From positions 2,356,001 through 2,420,000 of the forward strand of contig CM057057.1 in the NCBI GenBank assembly GCA_029945375.1: a stretch of DNA of 64,000 bases, in the 5' to 3' direction. The notes below the pieces were generated by a model, which was not told the origin of the DNA, searched no databases, and saw only the letters and a list, made by a program, of their open reading frames with translations. The position numbers were made by a program, and so were the translations under genes. Within the stretch, counting starts at the first letter, position 1, and the number at the start of each line of letters is the position of its first letter. Shown piece after piece: positions 19,989 to 32,523 of this stretch. The stretch comes from Agaricus subrufescens. Its lineage: Eukaryota; Basidiomycota; Agaricomycetes; Agaricales; Agaricaceae.

Positions 19989-22900
19989 TTATGAGCTTTG
20001 GATTTGCGACGCAGTTGAAAGTGACGGAGGCGGTGGACCATTAAGACTCTGTTTTTGAGCCCGACTTTGCTTTGCTTTCTGCACCAGAATGTGGTTGTCA
20101 ATCGAAACACCTATAAGCGACTCCATAAGAACGTGGTTTATCCCCGAGAAAAGGCACTCGAACTTACTTCTTGTCGCGTTGGAGGTCTTGTAGATACCAA
20201 TAAGACGGTGACTGAGCTCAAACATATCATTCCTATGTCCATGTCAGCATATACAGAGGAGCAAAGCGCTACAGGTACTCGCCTCAACGAAATGATGATA
20301 AACTGCGCATTCCTCGTCCGATGCCTGATGTAATTAGCAACAATAGAAACATTCATAAAGTCCAAAGCAGCATCAATCTCGTCCATAAAGTACAAGGGTG
20401 TTGGCTATACACCAAGTTTAGTTGAGGCTTACCAACAAGAGAGCGAGATACATACCTTGAAGTGATGCAACGCGAAAACCAATGCAAGAGAACTAAGCGT
20501 CTTTTCACCACCCGATAAATTGGAGATATTCTTCCAGCTCTTCTTCGGCGGCATCACGCTGAAAATGATTCCTTCAGCGAAGGGATCCAAACTATCAACA
20601 AGCTCCAGTTCGGCATTGCCACCTCTGGTGATCATCTATAGGGCAGAAAAGGTAAGTTAATGTGGTCAGGTGGGAACAACAGTTCTCGCTTACCTGGTAC
20701 ATCTCCTTCAACTTCATCGAAATCAAGCTGAATCCAGTCATAAATTCATCCAACCTCTTCTTCCTCAGCCTATCATAAACCTCCTTCTGCTCGTCTCGTT
20801 GCTTCGTAATCTCTTCTAGCTCCTTGGCACGGTTCTCAAACTCGGCCTCACGTCGTTTGTACTCCTTCAGGACACTCAGATCCGGTTTCGCGTTCTTGAT
20901 TTTTTCTGCAAGAGCGATGTTAGCACCAATTAGAAATAGACTCAGGTTACACAGACTGACCGTCGAGGAGCTCCACGTCACCAACAAGTTCTTGTTTCTT
21001 GAAGCGCGAGAGCTCATCTGGAGTATATTCATGCAGCTTCTGCGGGGGTTCTTTAGGTGGTGCATCTGGATCTGGCTTAATCTTCTCTCTACCCTCGGAA
21101 CCTCCTTCGCCCTCTCCCGCGTCTTCACCTTTTGAAGCTTTCTCACTCTCTTCGTCCTCATCGTCGTCGTCATCACTAAAGGACAGAGAGTCAGCCATGA
21201 ATCCACGAGGCTCCTCACGAGGAAAACACTTACTCAATCTCCTCGAGCTCTAGCTTATCATGCTCCGATTGCCAATGCTCGATCTTATCTCCATTTTCTT
21301 TCAACTCTTTCTGAGTATCCAAAATCTTTTGCTCGAGTTCTTTCTGCAACAGATATATAAGTGACCAAAGAAGAATAACTGATTTCAAGTTCGCACCTGT
21401 TTCTTCAAAAATTCCTTGATATGATCATCCCTTTCATCAAGCTGCTTCTTGAGTTCATCCAAATCCTCTTTCGAATTCTCAGCCGCCTGTTGCGCATCCT
21501 CATATTTCTCCCTCAACGACTTCAAATAAGTCCTCAAGTCTCCCAAAGTATCCTCCAACTCCTTCACCTCCCCCTGATACTCCTCATACGTCGCCCCATT
21601 AGATTCAATAGACGCCGTCAACTTCCCAACATCTTTTTCCGCCTTCGCTCTAGCAACTTCCGCCCGAGTGATCTCCTCATTCGCAATATTGATAAGAAGT
21701 CGGATACCATCGACTTTGGATTTCTGACCCAACAACCTCGAACCTCCGATTTCCAGGATGCGTTTTTCTAGCACCTTGATCACCTGTTCTATCTTGCCTG
21801 ATTTCTCGTTGAGTTGATCCAACTCGGCAGTTGCGGAGTCAATTTCGGCGTCAAGAATCGAGATCCGTTTCAAGTCTCCTTGATTTGGCTTGTTCTGAGC
21901 CCTGTTCACCAGCAACAGTTGAATAAATCGAAGAATAACTTCAGAAAAGGACAACTCACTTCAGGTCTCGGACACGTTTCTCAGCCTCCGAAATAGACCT
22001 CTTCCCATTCTCAATCTCCAGCCCAAGCTTTTGGAAAGCCATATCCAGCTCAGGACCCAACTTCCTCAAACGTTCAATCTCAGATTCCGCTTGAGTAGCT
22101 TCCTCCATGGCTTGGTTGAGTTTACGCGCAGCATCTTCACTATCCCTCTCGTATTGTTGCATAACCTCGGGTCTAACAGCCTCCGCAGCGAATTTAGAGC
22201 TCATACCACCCCGAGACGGTTGTCCGCCTCCACCAGACATCGTACCAGAAGTCTCAAACATCTGACCAGCCAAAGTAACAACGCGCCACCGCGTAGCACC
22301 ATATGCAACACGATTGGCTTGATCCAAGTTTTCAGCTACAAGAGTATCCCGGAGTGCTTTATAGAACACGGGGGCGAAACGAGATTCTTTTGGTTTGATG
22401 AGATCGAAAAGGCGAGGAGCATTTTCTGGCGTTTGGATCTTCTTCATCCCGTTATCTGCTGGAACCTTTTCCAAAACCATGAACGTCGCACGGCCGATGT
22501 TTTGGGAGCGGAGGTATTCGATGCAGTCTTGAGCTTGTTTGACTGTATCAACCACAAGGTGATTAAGTTGACCACAGGCGGTTGACACGGCAATATCGTA
22601 TTTCTCATCGATCGTCCCCAAGCTACCAAGGCGTCCCTAGATATATTGCTTGAATATCGAGGAATCGAAAAGGCGCAAGCACTTACATGGAAACCTTGAA
22701 TCTGACCTCGACTCTTGAGACGCTGAAGACTGTCAAGCACCTTTCCTTGAGACCTGTTCTCGGACTGAGATGCCCTAGCTTCCTCGATCTTGTGACGTGC
22801 AGATGAAGCTTTGTTACGACAATCCTGGAGTTGTCGTTGGGCATTCTATATATTAAATTTTTAAGTGTTTATCTCGGCCAATATCGACAGTAATGCTGAC

Positions 22901-25668
22901 CTGATGTCTTTTCTCCGCATCCTGAACATCTTTTTGAAGACCGGTCTTCTGTTGACGCAATTCTTCGATCTGGGAGGTCTAGAAAAAGAATTAAATATCT
23001 TGTTACCACCAAGTTAAACAGAAGAATATGCAAACTCACTTTACTCTGATGCTCAGTCCGCTTTGCTTGAAGGTTCTCTTCAGCTTCCCGTCCGGCCTTC
23101 TGAATAGCTTCGGCTTTCTGAGCCAGCGCATCGCGTTCACTTCGAGCAATATCGATAGAAGCAGTTTTCGCGTTGATCTTCGTCGTCCAAGGCTGGAGTT
23201 CTTTCTGCTTGACCTCAATCTGGTCATGGAAAGTTTGAGTCTTATCTAGAGACCCGCCAAATTCAGGTGGTCGATCGACCGACAGAAAAGACGACACGCA
23301 CCCTTCAAACCATCCCTAATACTCTCTAGAATCTTTTCCTCCTCTTCTAGGTTCCCCTCTTGTTCTTCCACATTCGCCTTATTCTTCTTAATCTTCTCTG
23401 TGCTGTCCTCAAAATCGCGCTGTGCTTGGGATTTGGCAGCTTTATCCTACAATTTTCGTCAGGCACTAAACCTTGCCTATGCAGATGTCACCGTACCTCC
23501 TGAATCTGCTTCTTCAGCTTTTTCGCTTTGCTGTTAGCATGTTTCTGCTTTTCGAGGAGCTGGACTTCCTGTTTCTCCTTGCCTGTTAACTCGCGACTGG
23601 CTCCCTCTGCGGCCTCTTTGACTTCCTGTTTAAAAAATATCTCTTCAGTGGAAAATGGTGGTAAGCGTGGTCTAACGTCCTACCTGATAAGCCGCTTCGC
23701 GTTCTTGGTAGTGCTTCCTAAGCATTTTAACATGCGTGATATCGTCCTGGTTTTTCTCCGTCTCCGTGGCAAGCTCCTTTTGGTACTTGGTCTAAAAACA
23801 CGCCTTCAGCCCCCAGAAATCTCGGAGATATATAGACCATACCAGCTGCGCTTCAAAGCTTGCTTCGGCTTGGAAACACTTCCAAAGAATCCATTGCCAA
23901 TACCTGGATTGCGCTCTGACATGCTCGTTCTTTAACCTCAGATAATCTTCCGCTTCCTTCTTTTGGCTTTCAAGCGCAGCTTTCTCCTTCTCGACGAACT
24001 TCAACCTGTTCAATTTGACCTGGCGTTCTTCTTGATATTCTTCCATCGATTTGAAAGCTTGATCAATATCTTCCTTGTAGCCGGAAGTACCGATGATGTC
24101 TTCTAGGTATTCGAGGAGACCATCTTCGTGTTCGGTTGGCGCTTTAGGCTTCATCTGAGCAATCGACTCGACCTCGCCCTGGAAATGGGATAAACATTCG
24201 CTCAAAAAACTGCCAAAACCAGAACGAACATACCTGAAGAATGAGGAACCGTTTGTGATCGAGGTCAATTCCTCGACCTTTCAATAATGTCCGAACATCA
24301 GTGTAATTGCTCGACTCTCTGTTAACGGTGTATCGACTTTGATTGTTCCTCTGTGCATAACGAGCAACTACGAGATCCGAGTCGGCCACAACCTGATATG
24401 CGTCAGGGCCAGGCTACGATAGATAGTTAATAATAAGATATTTGTTTTGTCAAACAACTTGCCAGATCGATTATTTCTCTGAAATGAACTTCGACGCTGC
24501 ATTCATCAAGGTTTGGGTATGCGGCAGAGTTATGGATGAGCTCTGAAACCTTCGCTTGACGCATTTTCGAGGCGCGGTACCCAAACACGAACAAAAGGGC
24601 GTCAATCGTGTTAGATTTTCCAGAGCCATTGGGCCCGACTATTGCTGAGAATGACTATAACACACTTTTAAGCACTCGTGAGGAGTAGAAAAGGACTCGG
24701 GGGGCTACCTTGTGGAAAGGACCAATTTCCTGGCGACCAGCATAGCTCTTGAAGTTGACTAGGACAATTTTGTGAATGACAAGTCGGGGTCGAGGACCCG
24801 ATGGCTGTTCGGGTACCGTTTGAGATGAAGTGTCAGGCGCCGGTGCTGATACTGGTGCTGGTGCAGGATCGAAGAGTGAAATTTCTTCTTCCTCTTCCTC
24901 AGGCGCTGGGGGTTCTGGCTGAGTCGGTGGGGGCGGTTTTTGCGATCTACGTAGCGGGATGACTTCAATGTCATCCTCCGATTCGCTTTCATGATCCTTG
25001 GATGGTTCTGGTTCTTCTATAGAAACCCGGGCTTTGGAGCGGCGAGTCGGTGCTTTTCTTGAGCTCCTAGAAGGAGCATCTTCCTCCTCTTCCTCTTCCT
25101 CCTCATCATCGACGTCCTTTACAGTGGCTTTTTTTGTCAGACGAGCACCGCGCTTTGGTGGTTTGACATCCTCAGTCTCTTCTTCATCTGCTTCTTTGGT
25201 CACCGTCGGCTTCTTCGAACTGGGTTTAGTCCGCTTGGAAGCGGTTCGCTTCGCTGGTTGGTTAAGAACATCTTCATCTTCATCGACCTCCATCTTGACA
25301 GGCGCCTTATTTGATCTGCGAGTTCTTGAAGGTCGTGCAGGCCTCTCATCATTTTCGGCCTCAGAGTTGGGATCAAGCGAGGGTCTGGCCTTCTTCTTTG
25401 CTGGGGCCTCGGTCTCCTCTTCCTCCTCTCCTTCCTGATTGTCCTCTTCTACATTTGGCAAGGACGTTTTAGACCTTGAGGCGACCCTTCCTTTGGATCG
25501 CGGTGCGGCCGCCTTTCCAGATGAGGAACGTTTCGACGCGGGTTTGATGACATTTTCTTTGTCCTCGACTAGTTCGGCAGTTGCGCCGCGCTTTCTTTTC
25601 GCCGGTAAAGACTCTAATGGTGTGGGCTCTACGGACGCCCTTGCTCGTGAAGAACGCCGGGGTGGCAT
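19989..25668 (-). CDS. SMC4: Condensin subunit SMC4
   Basis: About 19 exons on the minus strand encode a full SMC ATPase. Smc4 pairs with Smc2 in condensin to compact mitotic chromosomes. The N-terminus is a long, charged, disordered extension rich in Arg, Lys, Asp and Glu (about residues 1-290, exon 25668-24709), with SKRTKPSSKK-like basic patches. The head follows: VNFKSYAGRQEIGPFHK, then the Walker A GPNGSGKSN in exon 2, then YTVNRESSNYTDV and GRGIDLDHKRFLILQGEVE. Two coiled-coil arms flank the hinge (GRLGSLGTIDEKYDIAVSTA and GGGGQPSRGGMSS). The C-terminal head has the ABC signature LSGGEKTLSSLALVFALH and Walker B YFMDEIDAALD. Two introns use GC donors (24462-24414 and 20282-20233). The C-terminal tail beyond the head is short. 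Highly confident; the exact count of exons is approximate. Confidence 0.95.
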
Positions 25669-25854
25669 GGAGATGGTCAACGATGGTGGTAATGGGCAGA
25701 CGCGACCTGATTAACGCGACCGTCACGTGTTGGCGTAACAGTAATAATAGTATTAACGGGTTCTACACAGGTGTCCTCGTGGACAGTAAAATACAACACG
25801 TCTCCCATGGTGTAATGGACCGTTCTCGAGTCCGTTTTTGTGCTGAACAACGCA

Positions 25855-26163
25855 TCACAGCGGCTTGGCTGGCAACTGAGTAAGAAGAACGCCATATCTC
25901 TTCTTGATGGTGACCCGATGCCGGGAAAACTTGTCATCAGGAGAAAAGCGGGCTTGAAAAAAGAGGGACGACGATTCAGTCAGAGACCATAGTAGAACCC
26001 ACTGAGCTCCGCGTACCAGGATGAGCCGATTTTGTGATTTTGCCGCCGTCAGTAACTTTCTGGTTGCCATGAGAATTTGTTGTTCACAGTCAGGGGTAGA
26101 TTGACGCACCTTCAGAGTGTATATTCTGTTGCCATTCTCATCGAGAGTATACATGAGATGCAT
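25855..26163 (-). CDS. NOP10: H/ACA snoRNP protein NOP10
   Basis: Three exons (26163-26110, 26059-26017, 25952-25855) encode exactly 64 residues, the usual Nop10 size. The N-terminal half [19 protein letters not shown] and the C-terminal half [20 protein letters not shown] are both typical. Nop10 is part of the H/ACA complex with the pseudouridine synthase Cbf5/dyskerin and acts in rRNA modification and processing in the nucleolus. The SMC4 start lies 186 bp downstream on the same strand; the oxidoreductase starts on the other side in the opposite direction. Confidence 0.93.
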   Translation of the reverse strand: MHLMYTLDENGNRIYTLKVRQSTPDCEQQILMATRKLLTAAKSQNRLILVRGAQWVLLWSLTESSSLFFQARFSPDDKFSRHRVTIKKRYGVLLTQLPAKPL

Positions 26164-26628
26164 TTTGGAGGCTGAAGTTGCAGCCCGGCTGCAAGGGAAA
26201 AATCTTGATCTCCTTACATAATCAATTCCCATCAGCTGGGCAAATCCGCTCAGCCGCCGGCATTCAGTAGCGACATCACAGCCCAAACTTCCGACGTCAG
26301 CGGCCCGTGTAAGCCTTTCCATTCGCAAGCGACCCATGCTTGGTGATTGCTAATGATCTTTTCCTATGCCCAATCATTCAGGCCTCTTTCCGTTTCACAA
26401 TTGTCTGTCAGCTGTTAACCCATTCGCTACTGTATCCATTCCCATTGGAGGGAATAACCTTGATGGTGGTGTTGTGCACGCGACATGACAATGACAGTTC
26501 AACGTCCAGGGCGTGATAGCAACAACCTTTAATAAATAGAAGAGCGGGCTTTAGGATATGTCGGACCGATTCTTGCTCAAACTCACTGCCTACTCATCTA
26601 CTCACTCCTTATCTTGCAAGAGTACTAC
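26164..26628. promoter_or_regulatory. Divergent promoter region of NOP10 and quinone oxidoreductase
   Basis: 465 bp between two outward-facing genes. A TATA-like AATAAATAG lies near 26532, about 95 bp before the oxidoreductase start. No other feature is recognised. Confidence 0.4.
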
Positions 26629-27999
26629 ATGTCCTTTCCGACTACAGTAGAAGCTATTACGTTTCCCCACGTGAGTTTCTCATGGATCTCTTCCGTCGAA
26701 CACGAATTCTAGATCAATGATAACAGACTGGAGGCATCGAAGTTATACAGAAGAAAACACTTCCATTTCCCGAAGCCAGACCTGGAGACGTTGTTATTAA
26801 GGTTCGCAGTAACATGACCTTGTTCCTGTAGAGCTGATTATTGATTGCAATTAGGTTGAATATGGAGGTGTAAATTTCGTCGACACATACTATCGGTGAA
26901 CATCTGTCCATACTTGTTGAGATAGTCATCTCTCTGAGCGACAACCTACCATAACTCAGCTCTGGTTTGCATCCGGTCAAAAGTTTACCGTCTATTGTCG
27001 GCAAAGAGACGGCTGGCACAATCGTAGCTCTACCCACAGATCCTACGGTTCTAAACAACGAGATCTTCAAAAAAAGTAATTTCAGAATAGGTGGAAGGGT
27101 CGCTGCCGTTAGTGTTTGCGGAACACTTCTCCCGGGCTACACTTAATAACCACTACTCCAGGACTTGAACGGCAGTCATGCGACTTACATAGCGGTTCCA
27201 TGGAAATTCGTATACCCAATACCCGACAACATCTCCACCCGTGACGCCGCTGCTGCCATGATACAAGGGCTAACAGCCGTTACCTTTTTCGAAGAGGCAT
27301 ATAAGGTCAAGAAAGGTGACACCATCCTTATCCATACCGTCGCAGGTGGCCTTGGTCTGCTTTTCGCTCAATTAGGCAGACATCTTGGAGCTACAGTGAT
27401 AGGGATCACTTCCACTCCAGAAAAAGCCGAGCTCGCTAAAGCCCACGGCGCGGATCATGTTATCCTTTACACACAAGAAGATACCGTGCAACGGGTCCTA
27501 CAGTTGACAAACGGTCAAGGTGTTGATGCCATATTCGATGGTGTCGGAAAAACGACGTAAGCGTACAATTTTTTATCAGTCAAAACTCTCATTGCAGTTT
27601 TATTAATGCGACTGTAAATAGATTCGATAGCAACTTCAGGATGATCAAAAGAAAAGGCACCATCGTCGTTGTTGGAGATGCTTCAGGCCCAGTGGAATCC
27701 CTCTCAATGCTCAGACTCCTGGAAAAGAATGTTAAAATAGTGCGACCGACGTCAGTTGTTTCATCAACTTTTTCGCTCTCATCCTTACAATTGCTGTTTT
27801 TAGAATGACCAACTATATCTATACCCCCGAAGAAGCATTTTATTATATTCAACAAGTCTGGAAACTGATGGAGAGTGGCGATCTTAAAATGAACATCTTC
27901 AAAGAGTATCCGTTCACCGCGGAAGGTGTAAAGCAAGCTCAGCAGGATCTGACGGAAGGTAAAACGATAGGTAAGCTATTGATAAAGATCGCCAATTAA
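26629..27999 (+). CDS. Zeta-crystallin-like quinone oxidoreductase (MDR family)
   Basis: A multi-exon NADPH-dependent quinone oxidoreductase of the zinc-free medium-chain reductase family (human CRYZ, yeast Zta1). Family parts in order: MSFPTTVEAITFPH, GGIEVIQKKTLPFPEARPGD, VEYGGVNFVDTYYRSGLHP, the catalytic-domain core PSIVGKETAGTIVAL, the Rossmann segment DTILIHTVAGGLGLLFAQLG, then ITSTPEKAELAKAHGADHVI and DGVGKTTFDSNF, and the C-terminal TEGKTIGKLLIKI. The nucleotide loop is VAGGLG, matching the AxxGxxG pattern of this family. First exon 26629-26670; small exons of 75 and 41 nt follow. It probably handles reactive quinones and enones. Confidence 0.88.
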
Positions 28000-29010
28000 A
28001 CTGGGATCGAATGAGTAATTTGGGTTTGGCTGTGGAAGTCATATAAAACTTGTCAATTAACGCCACCCCTAATTGTTTACCGGCGCGCTGAAGGCATTTC
28101 AAGCCCTAATCATTGTTTTGTAAAGACTGCACCTGATGCATTCATATGTACTTCTCAATATCATCGAAAGAAAACCATGGCCTCGACCGCGTGGGCCAAG
28201 AATTCAAGCCTCGTGTCGGCAACTTGAGGCCGACCACGCCGCGAAAGCCATTCATCCGACTCACCCCGAACTTACAATCAAGCGATTACGACGTCGCTAC
28301 ACTCAATTGTTAGTCCGGTTCGTCGGGCTTTCATTTGAGCCCCGGCAGGTTCCGGGCCACCAGCCTATACTGAGTCTATATCACTTTCCCCCTATAAATA
28401 AGTGACCTAGAGTTGATTGACTTTTGGCCCAGAACCTTGGCTGCATGCTGTGCCCTAAGTTTAACCCTGCCACTCTCTTCTTGACTCTACAACTCTGGGC
28501 AGAGTCACCTCACTGCCCTTACGTTGCTCCGGATGTACGAGCCCGTCCAAGGATATTACATTTTCGCTTAACTGGAACGATCGAAACTCGAGGTAAGTAT
28601 TCAATGTTTGACGCCGAAACGTCGCAAGGCACAGACCGATCTGTGTGTACACCTTCAACCCACAAGCCCCTGAGGACTTTGTTTGCCTGCAAAAGCTCGA
28701 AATCTCTCGACGTGACCGCACGCGGAACAAAATTCTGGAGTTCGTTAGAAGTGGTGACTTCAAGTTCAATGTGTATCCTACGATATCCCAGAGCTTCCAA
28801 GCCTCGTTTTCTGGGCGCTCCGCCTACAAGGGTCTAGTATGGAGGCGTGCAACAAGGAGGCTGTCCGGTTCCCAGTCGTCTCCGCTCTGCATCGGTTTAG
28901 TATTTTTTTTTGGTTTATTTCGCAAATTTAAGCGGCTGCGCATGCTTGACGACCGGTACTGTTCAGCATTTAAACCCGTCTCTGTTCTTCACTGTGAGCC
29001 CCCGAGGAAC
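28000..29010. other. Intergenic region upstream of the first lipase
   Basis: About 1 kb. Several open frames (for example 28136-28405 and 28424-28837) overlap on both strands without splice structure or known domains. The last part (28900-28980) must include the lipase promoter. I see no gene here. Confidence 0.4.
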
Positions 29011-30254
29011 ATGCTTGTGTTCACTCTCCTGGCTGCTGCTGCCTGTGTGGGTGCCAATCCCTTGAAGATTGCCAGACGACAGAACGTCGATATCACTGCC
29101 CTCACCACTGATCAAATCAACTCATATACACCCTTCACTCATTTCGCTGGTGCGGCGTTCTGCGAACCTAGTACACTTACTACGTGGACTTGTGGAAGTA
29201 GGTCACACGACATATTCATTTAGATACACCACTGACGCTGTTCTTCTTCATCAGCGAATTGTGAGGCGAACTCTGACTTCATCCCGACTGCAGCTAGTGG
29301 TGACGGAAATGCGATCCAATTCTGTATGTGTCCATTGATCGACGTCGTCCCGCGTCGGTAAATTGCTAATGATTGATTTTAGGGTATGTAGGATTTTCAC
29401 CCTCCCAGTCATCGGTTATCGTCGGGCATCAAGGAACCAATGTCAGCAATCTGTAAGTATGAGCCCTTCACCCGGAACGCCATTCTCATCGTTTATAACT
29501 AGCATGGCTATTATAACGGATTTGAAATTGGCCAAAACGAACCTCAATTCAGACCTCTTCCCTGGTATTTCGGAGGATATCGAAGTCCACGATGGGTTTT
29601 CCGGGCAACACGCCATGTAAGGTTAAACGCTCTAGTTTTGTCAACCTTCAACTAATGGGATAAAAAAGGACTGCACAGACTATTTTGTCTGCTGTCCAAA
29701 CGACCATTGCTGCTCATAACGCAACTCAAGTAACGGTTATTGGTCATTCGCTTGGATGTGCTCTTGCCCTACTCGACGGGATGTATCTTCCTCTCCATAT
29801 CTCTGGCGTGTCTTTCCGCACCATTGGTTATGGATGTCCTAGAGTGAGTAGCAGATGCTTTCGTGCATGATTATTTGCGAGTCTCATATGGTACCCCAGG
29901 TTGGTAACCAAGCTTTTGCCGATTATATCGACGCGAACGTCAGTTTTACACACATCAATAACAAGGAGGATATTGTTCCCATTGTACCAGGTACCTCATC
30001 TAGGATCTTCTTGGTGGCTTAGGAGAATTAACAGTGGCTTTTTAGGAAAATTCCTGGGCTACGTTCATCCAGCTGGAGAAATACACATCTCTGAAGACAA
30101 CAATGACCAGTGGCTCTCCTGTCCCGGCCAGGATAACGACAGTGATGATTGTATTGTCGGTGATGTTTCAAATGTGTTCTTCGGTGGTGATGAGGATGAC
30201 CATGATGGTCCTTACAATGGCATTTTGCTTGGAGCGTGTCATGCTGAAGGGTAA
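29011..30254 (+). CDS. Secreted class 3 lipase, tandem copy 1
   Basis: A multi-exon secreted alpha/beta-hydrolase. A signal peptide (MLVFTLLAAAACVGANP) and a likely Lys/Arg processing site (KIARR) precede the conserved DITALTTDQINSYTPFTHFA. The nucleophile elbow is GHSLGCALALLDG. Asp of the triad is likely in KEDIVPIVPG and His in DDHDGPYNG near the end (the DHxGPY motif of Rhizomucor-type lipases). Exon borders such as the split Trp codon in QF-WYVGFSPSQ match those of the second copy at 32.5 kb, so the pair arose by duplication. Neutral lipids or feruloyl esters are possible substrates. Confidence 0.88.
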
Positions 30255-32523
30255 CTGGGAAATAGGCAGTATAGGGAATTTTATTAGTAATTTACACGAT
30301 GGACATTTTTCTTTCTGCTCTTTCTGAGAACCTAATTTAGTCTAGTCCAGGTTTAAAGATACCGTCACGCTCACTATCAAAGGATAATCCTAAATTACAT
30401 ACCCTCATGGCGTGGCGTCGTTACTTAAATCAGACAGTCGGCGGTGAAGCTAGCAAACGACTCCGAGTTTTGCATTGGTTACTCGGAGGAAACACTGGCA
30501 GTCTTCTAATATGAAAAAGGTTTAGGGTGTCTGAGTTGCTCATCATATGGACGTTGGAGACAATGAATGCCACATGACGCTTGTCCATAGGGACGTTCAC
30601 AGAAGCCACACGGCGACACTACGTGAAAACTAGCCAGTCAATTCAACACTTGATCATTCGGTTCATTCCAGTACCATCATTGATCAGGCGACAGACCTGT
30701 TGATAATATAATTAATCAAATGTTTCTGATATTCGGGCAGCAAGTAGTGTGCCCTATGTTTAGAACAAGTGTGTCTTTTTTAAAGCTGATATATATAATC
30801 CTAAGTAGATTTACGGCCCTGTATAGGGACGGAAATATTTAATTTGACCTGGATAATTTTGCGACGAGGCAAGATTTGGTAGAGTCACGATCGTGTTCAT
30901 GGGGACTACTGTGGCAAACTATGTTGATTGTTGAGAGAGAGAAAACAGAACACTGCTCACTCAAATGTTCTGTAGAATGTATCTGATTAGGTGGAGCAAA
31001 TATAGCCAACGCTGCTGATCGATGTGATGTACGCACCATGGCCAACTAAGTTAACGAATAATGTTCCTCTTCTCAGTTCCAGTCATAGCAATACAAAATA
31101 TTCTAAGCGTATCATCTTTTTCTCCTCTAATCGCGTCTCGACCTTGAGAATATCTTTCGGTATTAAACGATAGAAACTCATACCTCAGAAGCCATGGTTT
31201 CTTGCCAGGACCAGGGGCATCAAAGCATAACTTACATCGTTTGAGATGCTGGGAAATTTCTTTGGAAAAAGCAATGTTCCCCATCATGACTTTTTACTTG
31301 GAGCCCGTCTTACAGAGGAGTGAGAAAAAGTAAGTTCTCTAGAATGATGGCGCGACCTTCAATAAGCGGGTTCTGCCACTTACTAACGTGTCATAGGGGA
31401 AACGTTGGTCAATTATACAAAGCTGCTTCGACATGAATGCTAGTGAATATTTGAGTCCGGACACACGTGGAATGAATGATCACCTGGTTCTGTGCTCAGG
31501 CGAATGGCCAATACTAATCTTGAGACTCTGGATTAAATATCCATAGCCTACATACAAAGACGTGTGAACGTCGACCACAATCAATTCTTTATTCTGCACC
31601 GACCATATTCATTCGTTGTCCACTATATGCTCCGACTCGCGTCCCCAGCGACTGACAGACATATAGATGTTCTCGACTCTCATAGCTTTTCACATGTTCT
31701 GTATCCTCCGTCTAAAATAGGAATCAGAATCTTACGTGAGTAATAATTGATGAGAGTGAACTTATGATACCGCTCCACTGCATCACCTCGTCTGATACGA
31801 AGGAATCCTTTTCGAACACGTCTGCGATCAAATTCTATTGACATGAATGGCCATGACTGACAATCATCATTACATCTGTCTGACCCTAAACGCGTGATGT
31901 GGGATAAGCCGAGGTGAAAGCCGTGTGAATCAAATCCGAGTCCGAATCGAATCGAACACTGCAGTACTCTCATGGTGACCGGAAAGGTCAGCCCCTGTCA
32001 CCCAATTTTGAAACTCGCCTGCTCAAAGCCGCGGCATAGCCGATGATACTGATCGACCTCAATCGCGCACTCACACAGGTTGGCTGACTGGGCTTCGATT
32101 TCGACTTTAACACCTTTGGCCATTTGACATCGAGGTGCTTCATTTCAATTGTTCACAATCTTGAAGACTTACTCGGGTCACCAACAAAGAAGGTTTTTAG
32201 TCCCTGGTCTATCTTTACCCATTCTTCACCATTCTTTCTTGCATGTGCAGCATGGTTCGATAATTCTGCATCAATATCTTTGCATGGACAATTTTATCCG
32301 CCTTCGAGATAATATTGGTATATCACGCACATGATTTTCTCGGGCTCTATGGTTCTGTCAAACCTGAACCATGATGATCTCAGAACGAGCCGATGCGCAA
32401 TCCCTCTCGCACGAAAGCATATAAAACACCATTCGGCTCTGTTCAGCTCTAGGATCAGGTCATCTTTTGTCCGTTGTTCCCGCTTGCTCCCTTTCATCCC
32501 CCAGCCGCTTGCGATCTAAAATC
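30255..32523. other. 2.3-kb region between the two lipases
   Basis: No gene is recognised with confidence. A 97-codon open frame on the minus strand (31973-31680) contains YYSR next to a GTAAGA donor-like site and could be an exon of an unknown gene. Frames at 31051-31287 and 30839-31045 show nothing. The last 200 bp include a TATA-like CATATAAAAC near 32417, about 100 bp before the second lipase. Confidence 0.4.

Noticed and set aside
24998..25714. Plus-strand Ser-rich open frames
   Set aside because: They are antisense to the acidic, Lys/Arg-rich N-terminal extension of SMC4 and reflect its codon composition only.
31680..31973. 97-codon minus-strand open frame between the lipases
   Set aside because: It could be one exon of an unknown gene because a donor-like GTAAGA follows, but I could not find a matching second exon or family; kept only as a note.
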